NCBI GenBank assembly: GCA_032718475.1
Contig: JAUCBJ010007162.1
Coordinates: 92,806-156,805 of the forward strand
Direction of reading: 5' to 3'
Length of the DNA: 64,000 bases
Source: Nemertoderma westbladi
Taxonomy: Eukaryota; Xenacoelomorpha; Nemertodermatida; Nemertodermatidae
Part shown: in pieces, positions 38,280 through 50,900 of the stretch
How the letters are laid out: each line of letters starts with the position of its first letter
Numbering within the stretch: position 1 is the stretch's first letter
Notes under the pieces: generated by a model
Database searches by the model: none
Told to the model about the DNA's origin: nothing
What the model saw: the letters and a program-made list of their open reading frames with translations, nothing else
Position numbers and translations under genes: made by a program

Positions 38280-40530
38280 ATATGGGTTGTAACGTCTTTA
38301 CTAACTTACATTCTTGTAACCTCTGTAGTCCATATGGGTTGTAACCTCTTTACTAACTTACAATCTTGTAACCTCTGTAGTCCATATGGGTTGTAACCTC
38401 TTTACTAACTTACAATCTTGTAACCTCTGTAGTCCATATGGGTTGTAACCTCTTTATTAACTTACAATCTTGTAACCTCTGTAGTCCATATGGGTTGTAA
38501 CCTCTTTACTAACTTACATTCTTGTAACCTCTGTAGTCCATATGGGTTGTAACGTCTTTACTAACTTACAATCTTGTAACCTCTTTACTAACTTACATCC
38601 TTGTAACCTCTGTAGTCCATATGGGTTGTAACCTCTTTACTAACTTACATTCTTGTAACCTCTGTAGTCCATATGGGTTGTAACCTCTTTACTAACTTAC
38701 ATCCTTGTAACCTCTGTAGTCCATATGGGTTGTAACCTCTTTACTAACTTACATTCTTGTAACCTCTGTAGTCCATATGGGTTGTAACGTCTTTACTAAC
38801 TTACATTCTTGTAACCTCTTTACTAACTTACATCCTTGTAACCTCTGTAGTCCATATGGGTTGTAACGTCTTCACTAACTTACATTCTTGTAACTTCTTT
38901 ACTAACTTACATTCTTGTAACCTCTTTACTAACTTACATTCTTGTAACCTCTGTAGTCCATATGGGTTGTAACGTCTTTACTAACTTACATTCTTGTAAC
39001 CTCTTTACTAACTTACATCCTTGTAACCTCTGTAGTCCATATGGGTTGTAACGTCTTTACTAACTTACATTCTTGTAACCTCTTTACTAACTTACATCCT
39101 TGTAACCTCTGTAGTCCATATGGGTTGTAACGTCTTTACTAACTTACATTCTTGTAACCTCTTTACTAACTTACATCCTTGTAACCTCTGTAGTCCGTAT
39201 GGGTTGTAACCTCTTTACTAACTTACATTCTTGTAACCTCTGTAGTCCATATGGGTTGTAACCTCTTTATTAACTTACATTCTTGTAACCTCTGTAGTCC
39301 ATATGGGTTGTAACCTCTTTACTAACTTACATCCTTGTAACCTCTGTAGCCCGTTTGGGTTGTAACCTCTTTACTAACTTACATTCTTGTAACCTCTGTA
39401 GTCCATATGGGTTGTAACGTCTTTACTAACTTACATTCTTGTAACCTCTGTAGTCCATATGGGTTGTAACCTCTTTACTAACTTACAATCTTGTAACCTC
39501 TGTAGTCCATATGGGTTGTAACCTCTTTACTAACTTACAATCTTGTAACCTCTGTAGTCCATATGGGTTGTAACCTCTTTATTAACTTACAATCTTGTAA
39601 CCTCTGTAGTCCATATGGGTTGTAACCTCTTTACTAACTTACATTCTTGTAACCTCTGTAGTCCATATGGGTTGTAACGTCTTTACTAACTTACAATCTT
39701 GTAACCTCTTTACTAACTTACATCCTTGTAACCTCTGTAGTCCATATGGGTTGTAACCTCTTTACTAACTTACATTCTTGTAACCTCTGTAGTCCATATG
39801 GGTTGTAACCTCTTTACTAACTTACATCCTTGTAACCTCTGTAGTCCATATGGGTTGTAACCTCTTTACTAACTTACATTCTTGTAACCTCTGTAGTCCA
39901 TATGGGTTGTAACGTCTTTACTAACTTACATTCTTGTAACCTCTTTACTAACTTACATCCTTGTAACCTCTGTAGTCCATATGGGTTGTAACGTCTTTAC
40001 TAACTTACATTCTTGTAACCTCTTTACTAACTTACATTCTTGTAACCTCTTTACTAACTTACATTCTTGTAACCTCTGTAGTCCATATGGGTTGTAACGT
40101 CTTTACTAACTTACATTCTTGTAACCTCTTTACTAACTTACATCCTTGTAACCTCTGTAGTCCATATGGGTTGTAACGTCTTTACTAACTTACATTGTTG
40201 TAACCTCTTTACTAACTTACATCCTTGTAACCTCTGTAGTCCATATGGGTTGTAACGTCTTTACTAACTTACATTCTTGTAACCTCTTTACTAACTTACA
40301 TCCTTGTAACCTCTGTAGTCCGTATGGGTTGTAACCTCTTTACTAACTTACATTCTTGTAACCTCTGTAGTCCATATGGGTAGTAACCTCTTTATTAACT
40401 TACATTCTTGTAACCTCTGTAGTCCATATGGGTTGTAACCTCTTTACTAACTTACATCCTTGTAACCTCTGTAGCCCGTTTGGGTTGTAACCTCTTTACT
40501 AACTTACATTCTTGTAACCTCTTTACTAAC
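38280..40530. repeat. Higher-order satellite duplication of about 1.1 kb
   Basis: The series with the AACGTC variant at 38291 recurs at 39416 (offset 1125) with the same run of monomer types. Confidence 0.6.
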
Positions 40531-42341
40531 TTACATCCTTGTAACCTCTGTAGTCCGTATGGGTTGTAACCTCTTTACTAACTTACATCCTTGTAACCTC
40601 TGTAGTCCGTATGGGTTGTAACCTCTTTACTAACTTACATTCTTGTAACCTCTGTAGTCCATATGGGTTGTAACCTCTTTACTTCTATTCTTGTAACCTC
40701 TGTAGTCCATATGGGTTGTAACCTCTTTACTAACTTACAATCTTGTAACCTCTGTAGTCCATATGGGTTGTAACCTCTTTACTAACTTACATTCTTGTAA
40801 CCTCTGTAGTCCATATGGGTTGTAACCTCTTTACTAACTTACATCCTTGTAACCTATTAGTCCGTTTGGGTTGTAACCTCTTTACTAACTTACATCCTTG
40901 TATCCTCTTTACTAACTTACATCCTTGTAATCTCTGTAGTCCGTATGGGTTGTAACCTCTTTACTAACTTACATCCTTGTAACCTCTGTAGTCCATATGG
41001 GTTGTAACCTCTTTACTAACTTACATCCTTGTAACCTCTGTAGTCCATATGGGTTGTAACGTCTTTACTAACTTACATTCTTGTAACCTCTGTAGTCCAT
41101 ATGGGTTGTAACCTCTTTACTAACTTACAATCTTGTAACCTCTGTAGTCCATATGGGTTGTAACCTCTTTACTAACTTACATTCTTGTAACCTCTGTAGT
41201 CCATATGGGTTGTAACCTCTTTACTAACTTACAATCTTGTAACCTCTGTAGTCCATATGGGTTGTAACCTCTTTACTAACTTACATCCTTGTAACCTCTG
41301 TAGTCCATATGGGTTGTAACCTCTTTACTAACTTACATTCATGTAACCTCTGTAGTCCATTTGGGTTGTAACCTCTTTACTAACTTACATCCTTGTAACC
41401 TCTGTAGTCCATATGGGTTGTAACGTCTTTACTAACTTACAATCTTGTAACCTCTTTACTAACTTACATCCTTGTAACCTCTGTAGTCCGTATGGGTTGT
41501 AACGTCTTTACTAACTTACAATCTTGTAACCTCTTTACTAACTTACATCCTTGTAACCTCTGTAGTCCGTATGGGTTGTAACGTCTTTACTAACTTACAT
41601 TCTTGTAACCTCTGTAGTCCGTATGGTTTGTAACCTCTTTACTAACTTACATCCTTGTAACCTCTGTAGTCCGTATGGGTTGTAACCTCTTTACTAACTT
41701 ACATCCTTGTAACCTCTGTAGTCCATATGGGTTGTAACCTCTTTACTAACTTACATTCTTGTAACCTCTGTAGTCCATATGGGTTGTAACCTCTTTACTA
41801 ACTTACATCCTTGTAACCTCTGTAGTCCGTATGGGTTGTAACCTCTTTACTAACTTACATTCTAGTAACCTCTGTAGTCCATATGGGTTGTAACCTCTTT
41901 ACTAACTTACATCCTTGTAACCTCTGTAGTCCATATGGGTTGTAACCTCTTTACTAACTTACATCCTTGTAACCTCTGTAGTCCATATGGGTTGTAACCT
42001 CTTTACTAACTTACATCCTTGTAACCTCTGTAGTCCGTATGGGTTGTAACCTCTTTATTAACTTACATTCTAGTAACCTCTGTAGTCAATATGGGTTGTA
42101 ACCTCTTTACTAACTTACATCCTTGTAACCTCTGTAGTCCGTATGGGTTGTAACCTCTTTATTAACTTACATTCTAGTAACCTCTGTAGTCCATATGGGT
42201 TGTAACCTCTTTACTTATAGAATTATATTCCCTAAATGCCGTGGATTTTCAAAATTTTATTTTATTCGGATTAACTTTGTAAAGATTGCTTTGAGTTCTC
42301 ATTAGTATTAGTTTTATCTATTGTGCATCTATCGGTCAAGT

Positions 42342-42428
42342 GGTTCAGTAGCTCAGTTGGTAGAGCGTTGGAAATTATATGTGTAGTAGGTATCAAGTTC
42401 GAATCCTAGTAAGTGCGAACTATTTTTT
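42342..42428 (+). ncRNA. tRNA-like Pol III unit in the 5' LTR
   Basis: Box A TAGCTCAGTTGG (42349-42360) continues TAGAGC, a perfect D-arm (GCTC/GAGC). Box B GTTCGAATCC (42397-42406) lies 36 bases further on, and a TTTTTT terminator is at 42423-42428. The outer arms AGTGGTTC and GAACTATT can pair with G-U wobbles. The anticodon stem is poor and the T-stem is imperfect, so it is probably not a working tRNA; it is a tRNA-derived transcription unit or relic. Confidence 0.75.
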
Positions 42429-42584
42429 GTGCAGAATTTCAACTCATTTAAATTAACCGCTACAAATTAATTGCATTTGTCTGTACCAATGAGGCTGTAG
42501 TTATTTGATTGTAACCAATGTCGTGCAAGTTATATATTAGCTGGACCAATAGCTATCTTTAAAACCTTGTTAGAACCCATAGAA

Positions 42585-42606
42585 CAATCGAGAATTTTCT
42601 CGATTG
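42585..42606. promoter_or_regulatory. Perfect 10-bp palindrome upstream of the TATA box
   Basis: CAATCGAGAA-TT-TTCTCGATTG, about 20 bp upstream of the TATA box, present in both LTRs. It could be a dimeric factor site. Confidence 0.5.
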
Positions 42607-42624
42607 ATTGCGGCACAAATTTAG

Positions 42625-42632
42625 TATAAAAA
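42625..42632 (+). promoter_or_regulatory. LTR TATA box
   Basis: TATAAAAA with an initiator-like pyrimidine-rich GTTATTCACTCTACTTC about 25-35 bp downstream. The position fits U3 of a Pol II LTR promoter. Confidence 0.6.
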
Positions 42633-42745
42633 GGTGCGATTTGTTCATTAGTTATTCACTCTACTTCACAGATTATATTCACATTATTATTCTGTCGTGC
42701 TTAGTTTATTCTCAGATTACATTGTATTATAATTGTATCTTCTGT

Positions 42746-42751
42746 AATAAA
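42746..42751 (+). terminator. LTR polyadenylation signal
   Basis: AATAAA about 90 bp past the inferred start, followed by T-rich TCTCTCAGCTTTTCTATCTG. The equivalent in the 3' LTR is 57399-57404. Confidence 0.55.
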
Positions 42752-44022
42752 GTCAGAATATTCTCTCAGCTTTTCTATCTGTTTTACCATGGATTCACTA
42801 CGGTGAACAAACTCAGGGACAGGATGGCCGGCTAGAGATCGGGCCGCAGCAATGAACGGGAACATCACGGGAATGTAGACGAGAGACAACCCGCAATACC
42901 ATCTAAAGTTATTCGCCCATCGCCTGAAAGGTTAGACAGCGTTCGATCCTTGCTACCTAAGTGTAAGACCAAAAGATCAAAGGTAGAAGTAGTGACACGC
43001 TGTAAGCCCAAAATTACATCATAGGGACTGTACTGTCTTGATTCAGGAAAAAACCGCAGTAGACCTTCATATTCCTACGGGGGGGAGGGAGAGAGAGCAG
43101 ATACTAGTACGCAGATAGGACGTAGGCACACCGGTACAAGGCATACACATTGGTTAGGGTGCAGCAAACTGTACGCTTAACTCTTGCTAAGTACAGGTGT
43201 GTGTGCGACTATTTGCAGTACGACTGTGTCCATTTCATCAGAACTTGTAGGCTAAGGGGGTTGCTGTGTTTTCACCTGAATTGGGATTGTACCGTTCAGG
43301 CGGTAGGGCAGTTTACGCTAGGCGCAAATAAATTGAGGCTATCAGGGATATACTAACATCTACCGTGTCCCCGCCAACGCCCTAATAGGAAGTTACCTGG
43401 ACTACCTGGGTGACTAAAATTCTAGATAGGAGCCAGGATAGCTATTAGTACCCGTACGCCTACAGTAGTAAACTAACACATCTCTTCTTAGTATCAGGGA
43501 CCTGGTACCTAAAATTGCCGAATTCTGGGCGTAGTATTAACCTTATGCCTGAATTTGAGTCCTGGAAATACGCAAGAGGGGAAGGAACCTTACCATTCGT
43601 GAGTATTGGGCCTACAAGTTATAAAATTAGAATATTCGTAAAATGCACACCGTACCCAGTAATTATATATGTGAAGGAGCAAAACTGTTTTGACCGTTCA
43701 GAATTAACACACGCGCGTTAGAAATTATTTACACCTCAAAATATATAAAATTAACTTTCGTCCTTACTGCACTTTGCTCGCTAGTTAGACATCTCCAAAT
43801 CTGCTCTATACCTAGCTAGCGTCCCTTTGCCCAACCATATAAATCACACCGCGGCAAAGTATACGAGCCCCTTAGTCCGTCAGTGAGTCAGCCTGATTTT
43901 AGGATTCGCTGCGCGGGATTTTGTTTTATCGAAGTTTGTCTGCTCGTAGACTGTTTTCTGCCTCACCGGTTAAAAGAGATCGATACTGCAATATATTCGC
44001 TTACTTAGGGTTTACTGTTTTG

Positions 44023-44367
44023 GTGAGAAGGTCGGATTTATGATTTGATTTACAAACTTTACAGTAGGATATTGCAGGTATTGTTACCGTCTCTTCCGAT
44101 AGTAGGAATAGGCGTATCTCTCCAATTTAGTAGGAATATGTTTTACTGAACTACGGTTCGGTAGGACTAAAGTTATTTGAAAATTTTGTATTTTGAGGTA
44201 AAAATTTATATTTGATTAGCTAAGTGCTAATTTTTTGAAATAAAATTTGATTTGAACCGCGTGTAAAATATTTTGGAATTGAATACCGGTGTTTAAAAGG
44301 GTTTAAATACCATATTGTACCGGTACAAAATTTTCGTAAAGTAAAACCTAACTCTTTTGTTTTTCAG
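44023..44367 (+). promoter_or_regulatory. Possible leader intron
   Basis: The donor G|GTGAGA is at 44023. The 3' side is strong: branch-point-like CTAAC (44349-44353), the pyrimidine tract TCTTTTGTTTTT and CAG|G ending at 44367. Both lie before the Gag-Pol ATG. The acceptor is convincing; the donor is one of several choices. Confidence 0.4.
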
Positions 44368-44729
44368 GATTCAGAACTCATTTCTAGACTGTAACGGGAG
44401 CAAGACCGTGTTTAGCAAGTTTGGGAGATAGATAACTCAACAACTTTGGTTGGGAAAATCGCGTTTCGTCCGCAACGTTAAAAACGGAAAGGTTCACGTC
44501 CGGTTTGTATCTGGGAATCTGTTTTTCTGGAGAATTATTGGAGTGGGTGAGTTCGAAAAGTTGCATAAATAAGTTAGGCATTACCGTATTAGTTAAAATT
44601 ATTGTGGGTTCCACTGTCTCAAGTATTTATGCATTTCCGTATGATTTCTTTGTTCATTGCTGAATTAGTCCGTATTATTGTATTTAATTTACCTTTTGAT
44701 AACGCATATCGTTATCCGATATATTTGTT

Positions 44730-44854
44730 ATAAAATTGGCCGCTAGGCTAATTTTATTATATACTTATTCCGTGACATTTATTTGCTGTAAAATTGGCCG
44801 TTTAGGCTAATTTTATCCATCTGCTATAAAATCGGCCGGTAGGCTAATTTTATA
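44730..44854 (+). promoter_or_regulatory. Three tandem RNA hairpins in the Gag-Pol leader
   Basis: 44730-44757, 44789-44815 and 44825-44854 each read TAAAATYGGCC, a 4-5 base loop, then GGCTAATTTTA. They fold as stems of 11-13 bp with one conserved G-U pair; the third has a single C-A mismatch. The loops differ (GCTA, GTTTA, GGTA). They end 82 bases before the start codon. Confidence 0.75.
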
Positions 44855-44936
44855 AGACTGTAATTAGTACCGTTTTATACAAATACGGTAAACTCGATAC
44901 TTTGACACTCACTTCACTTGACTTACAACTACCGAA

Positions 44937-47900
44937 ATGAGTGACAAACAAGACTATACGAAGAATACACAAACCGACTATGACTCATGTGACGCGGATA
45001 AGTCAGCAGCGGAAGAACCACAGGGGAAGACTCGCGAGCCTACCGAACCTACACCGTGTGCGTCACCAGTACATCCAACGGGAGTACCGGATGCCGTAGT
45101 ACGAGGCGACGGCAGGACCGAGGACTTTCTAACTGTTCCGCAACCTAGATATAGGGAAACGGAAATGGTAAGTTCAGCAGGAAGTACAGAAAGTGTGGTT
45201 AGAAGCGTCGGAGGTTACATGGCGCATATAACCAGGAGTATTGGAGAAGGCCAACGCATATTAGACGGGTTGACCGCTCCGATGTCTCGATTCGAGTTCT
45301 ACACCCTCCAGGTTAGAGTACAGAGTAAAGTATATAAGTCCGTAGATAATCTAGTTGGCCTACAAGATCTAGCTAGACAGAGACAGGACATGGATACTCA
45401 ACTTAGAATCCTCGAGAAACTAATGATCGCTAGAGAGAAACTGATTCAGTTTAAGTCGACGATTAGGCAGATACAACAGGAGCAAGCAGACCAGTTGTTA
45501 GGTGAGTCAGTTTCGGACGAATTATTACAGCCCGAGGAAGAACAGGAACTGTACCGACTGGATGGACAATTGAAACATCTGACGGACCACTTACGTATGT
45601 GCGGCGAGGATGTCGGAGATTGGGAAACCGTGCCGGAGGCTACGAGGGAAACTTCACTCGCACAAATCGAACTGGCACCGGGGACACTAGATCAATCACT
45701 GGTGAGTATTCGCAGCGAAATTGGCGAGGTGAGTATGGCTACGTCAGAAACTGCTCGACAACAACAGCTCTGCAGACAACAACAGGAGATGGAGGAACAA
45801 ACTCAACTTCTAATGCTACAAGCAGCAGTAGAAGAAGAGAAGCTACGCGTTACAAATATAGCAAGAATCTCCCTCCTGCAAGAACAAGCCGAGTTGGAAG
45901 CAGCCGAGATGGAAAGATTAGAGTTGGACATTGCGCAACAAACAGCAGCAGCGGCAGCGGCTGAGTCAGAGCGACAAGCGGCAACGGCTGAGTCAGAGCG
46001 ACAAGCGGCAGCGGCAGCGGCAGCGGCAGAGTTGGAGAGAAACCGGTTAGTTTTAGAAGCCAGAGCAGAAATGAAGACACGGCAAATAAAGGCCCAGTCA
46101 GCTATACGACAAGCGGAACTCGAGGCGCAACAACAACAAACGGAGCAACGCAAGAAAGAAGTTAAACTTCGTTTCGAACTCGAGAAGAAGGCGAGAGAAT
46201 TAGCCAACGCCAAGGAAGACCTGGATCTACAAGCCCGCGATCGATCGATGAGATCTCGTGACGGACATGATTTGGACCAGTTAGAGGTAAGACATCGCCA
46301 AATTCAGGAACGAAAGAAGGAAGGAAGCGTAGGAGCACCCGGACGGGAACGACAATTAGTAAAAGACGTGTGTCAACGATTCCCACAGGTAACTCATATG
46401 TTTGCACCGGTTACGACTAAGGAACCTATTTCGATTGCTGGTAGCAGCGATATCTCTCCTATCCATGATGTGACGGAACACAGGTTTGTTATTCCGGACA
46501 AGTTTACCCCGCCAAGGGCAACGTCGTCGCCTATTCCGAAAGTCAAGGTAAGTAACCCACCGATTACAGATCGTAGTAGTTTATTAGTCGGACCTGCGCT
46601 ACTGACGACAAAACAGGTGAGTCCACCTTTGACACCTAAACCCGTTACGCACTACGATTACCCAATGACATTTCGGCCTACAAGGCCTTTGGATTCAAAC
46701 GCGGTCGTCCGACCACCATTCAACCAGTTTACATCGCAATCTACGACTTCGAGGAAGACTTGTGAGCCTACCGAACAACGGAGAACAGTGGAGACGCGAC
46801 CATTCAACCAGTTTACATCGCAATCTACGACTTCGAGGAAGACTTGTGAGCCTACCGAACAACGGAGATCAGTGGACGATGTTCCGAAACGGAATGTTAG
46901 AATTCATACGACGCAACGGACGCGAGCACGTCGACCACCATATCCGGATGATAGTAGTACTTCGAGCGAATCGGATTACCCGAAACGCGAGGTATTTAGA
47001 ACAGGGGCGGCCGATGAATATAAACGCGAGCGTTCAGACAACTCCTTTGCAGACAATCCTCCACAGAATACACCAACACAGAAGGCGTTACAACCAACGG
47101 ACGCAATTAGTACACAACAGTTCGCCGACATTCTGCGACCAGTTGTCAACAAGTTGGCCCGGATTGAGGAACGTCTGGAGGAAGTTCAAACCGATAGTTC
47201 GAGGAACACTGAATTCGAACACAACAGACACCCGAAGGAACCGCAAAGACCGGTACCTTCAAACCCCACATCGTATCAGGGAAAAGCGCCAAGAAGGGAG
47301 AACATCAACCAGGTTACCAACCAAGGACGCGAAACTCTGAACGTTGCCGAGGAGATAGCGAAATTCGCAGCCAGACAGGGATTGCCGGTACAACAACCAC
47401 CGAAGTTCTCCGGTAGCTCAAAACACTGGCATACCTTCGTAGACTATATTGAATCCCAGATCGCCGTGTGCGCCTTTACATCACGAGAGAAGTTCAATTA
47501 CTTGCTCCAAACGTTGTCAGGAGAACCTAAACGTTTGGCGGAGACTTTCGTCGGTGTACCAGACGCTTTCGAACTAGCGTACGATCGTTTGACTTCGATA
47601 TACGGAGGTACAGTGAGTATGGCCAGGTCAGTAATAGAAGAACTCTGTAAGGGAGGGGCTATCACTAAACCCGTCGACTTACTAAAACTAGCTGACGAAA
47701 TCAAGAACGCTATCACTACCTTAAGATCAATTGGACAACTTGATTACGGGAATACCCCTACAGTCCTATTAAAGATAATAGGACGACTCCACCATCGACT
47801 TCGTCGGGAGTGGAGGAAGGTCGAATACCAGCGAGAGGAGCGAGGAGGATTCCTGAAATTAGAAGATGTGTACCTTTTAATATCCAGGGAGGCGGTAGTA

Positions 47901-50900
47901 GAAACTCGATCTAACTATACCGACCAGCACATCGTGGCAGAAGGAATCACACTGCCATCCTCCAACCGACAAAAACCTCAGACAACATCCACAAAGACGG
48001 CCACTTACGCCACACCGACGGAATCACGACAATTCTCAGACGGTAATAGAGTATCTGCGCCCATTGGGACGAAACAGACGAGACAGCAACTCAGCGCCGA
48101 CTTCAACGGCTGCCAATACTGCGAACATTTAGGTAAGCGGTATATTGGTCACAAGTTACGAGGTTGTCGACAATTTCGCGAGTTGAACTCAGAAGAACGA
48201 CGGCTGCAGATACGGCCACTGGACTCTTGTTGGCGGTGTACGCGACACGGACACGTCCGTAAGGATTGCCCAAATACCGACACTTGTCCATCCTGTGGAC
48301 GCAACCACGACGGTCTGCTCCACACAGACAGCCACACGCCGACGAAACGCTTCGCCAGGGAACACCCGGAAGCAGCAGCGAGATGTGATGCGGCCTACCG
48401 AAAACGAGAATCGAAAACGACTCCGACTTTCGTGACCCATATAGAGGATTGCTTTTCAGAACAATCCGGATCGTCGGACGAAGAATCAGAAGACGACGAA
48501 TATTCAAATGGAGACGAACAACCGTCAATCGCGCTTCTGACCACTGACCAACTGAAGGGATTCAGTGTAATCCCGATTAAAGTTACTGGCACAAAGGGGA
48601 GTAAGAGGATTTACGCGATTCTAGACTCAGCCTCATCTCACAGTTACGTAGATGAAAAGATAGCTGACGTCGTAACAGATCTTAGACAAGGTAAGCACGT
48701 CAGTTATACAGTAAGTAGTATGCACGGCCAGTGTGCAATACCAGTGACACGAGTTAAGTTGGACTTAGACTCTCTTCTTCCAAAATCGCAACACAGCGAG
48801 AGGGAGAGGTCTTTGTTGCCCTTTAGAGATCTAACCTTTGCGGCCACGAAGGACTTTAGTAACCTACTAGGTCCAGTGCCGGAACAATCTCTGGAGGACC
48901 GTAAGTATTTCAGACACCTTGGTGTACCCGAATGTCCCGTCAATTATAGATCGGTAGCAATGCTGATCGGGACGGACCAATTCAACCTACATCAGGTGTG
49001 GGAAACCAGACCATCGGCAGTTGTAGCAGGAAACGCATACGCCTGCAGAACGCCGATAGGGTGGTATACTCGAGCGCCTGTGCGCACACTAGACGTAAGT
49101 GACGAGGAAGACGACGTACAGAGTACATGTAGTTTATTGACTACAAACTCAATTCATTCCTTTTCACACGACGTGAACCATACTACACTACAGTCGACAA
49201 AACATGACAGACGTGTAACTAGTATGATAAGTCACAAGGAGCAGCTAACCCACAAGGTGAGTTTAGAAATTGGGGGGAAGACGAATGGCGACCACGGCCG
49301 GCTAGAGATTCCATCGACGACAGATGATAGGCTTGCGAGTCTACCTACCCCAATAACTTCAACAGTGCCCATCGATATCGACGATGACGCGTTGAAAATT
49401 CATCAGTTGGAACAAGCCGCCTTGGACAAAGAATTAACGGAGAAGACTATCAGGTGGTTAGAACAAGATACAGCTGAACCTGGTAGCTACGACCCTTGTA
49501 TGTCGGAACAGGAGAAACAATCTCTAAAGATCATGGAGGATACTATCCGACAGACGGAGGACGGACATTACGAGGTGGGTATGTTATGGCGTAGCCAAAG
49601 TCCTAAACTTATAAACAACTACCCACTGGCTTTAAGACGTCTACACTCAATCCGACAACGTCTATTAAAGGACGAGAAAGCCCATCTGCAGTATAACACT
49701 CAGATGGAGACGTATTTGACGAAGGGATACGCTATCCGAATGACTAACCCGGAGCAAGTGACCGACCAGACATACTACCTGCCACATCACTATGTGAGAC
49801 ATCCCGACAAACCAGACAAAGTACGCGTAGTCAATGACTGTGCGGCTCTGTTTGAGGGAATGTCCCTAAATAATGAGTTGATGGATGGACCGAACATGAA
49901 TAATTATCTTATGGGGGTGATTATGCGCTTCCGTCAGCGTCAAGTAGCCTTTACTTGCGACGTTGAAGCGATGTTTCACCAAGTGAAAGCGTTAGAGCGA
50001 GACAGAGACAGTTTGCGGTTTCTCTGGTATCCGGAAGGGGACTTAAGTCTACCACCAGCGACTTACCAAATGCAAGTTCGCGTTTTCGGTGCCAGAGACA
50101 GCCCAAATTGTACGATGTACGCCTTGAAGCAAGCCGCTAGAGATCAGAAACATCTGTATGACCCAGAGATAATTAGAATTGTAGAACGTGACTTTTACGT
50201 TGATGACGGATTACAGAGTTGCGACACAGTAGAACGTGCTACAACAGTAGCACATCAATTACGGGACTGCTTGGCGGGCGGAGGTTTTAACCTCACTAAA
50301 TTCGCCTCAAACAGTGCCGAATTAGTTGACTCATTCGGAACTACTGAGCGTGGAGGTGGTGACATAGACCTAGAGTTCGAACCACTACCGACGACTAAGG
50401 TGTTGGGGCTCTTTTGGGACCCAAACACAGACAACTTTCGAGTGAAGGTGAGACTGGACAGTCAAGGAAACACACTGACCAAGAGATCATGCTTGTCAAA
50501 GTTGAGCCGATTGTTCGATCCGTTAGGATTCATCAGTCCAGTAATACTGCAAGCCCGCATTTATATGCGCAGTATATGGAAGGATGGACTAACGTGGGAC
50601 GAGCCGATCTCATCAGATCAAGTGGACTTATGGAAGACCTGGGAGGCGGAATTGTCTTCGTTAGAGGATTATTCCATACCCAGGGTTTACTTTCCATTAC
50701 AGAGTACATTTCCTGACAACTTGGAACTACACTGTTTTTCCGACGCCAGTGACAACGGGTTTGGTGTGGCAGCGTATTTGCGCAGACAAGTAGAATCAGA
50801 CGAGTTCGATGTTTCGCTCATTACTTCCAAGGCTAAGACCATGCCTACTAAGTATATGACGACACCACGAGCCGAGCTACAAGCCGCGACCCTGTCAACC

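Larger units (their letters stand above)
29494..42215. repeat. Satellite, main block
   Basis: Same A and B monomers. Left of about 35700 several A units often precede each B; to the right the array is mostly A+B dimers of 52 bp. Variants of B include CCGTATGGG, CCCGTTTGGG and CAATATGGG. The 9-codon period of A gives long open frames (repeated Cys-Asn-Leu-Phe), which are not genes. Confidence 0.97.
42216..44129 (+). repeat. 5' LTR, 1914 bp
   Basis: Aligns with 56869-58564 except for a 219-bp segment (43645-43863) missing from the 3' copy, one G-run indel and about four substitutions. It begins TATAG and ends ATTTA, not TG...CA. TATA box 42625 and AATAAA 42746 put a short R near 42655-42770, leaving a U5 of about 1.35 kb. 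Confidence 0.9.

Noticed and set aside
28053-42215. CRISPR-like array
   Set aside because: Repeats are contiguous with no unique spacers, and the genome is metazoan.
42608-42835. Short ORF duplicated in both LTRs
   Set aside because: It overlaps the TATA box, inferred start and AATAAA; duplicated only because the LTRs are.
45599-46213. ORFs in other frames within gag
   Set aside because: Shadows of the Gln/Ala-rich coiled-coil coding; the main frame continues uninterrupted.
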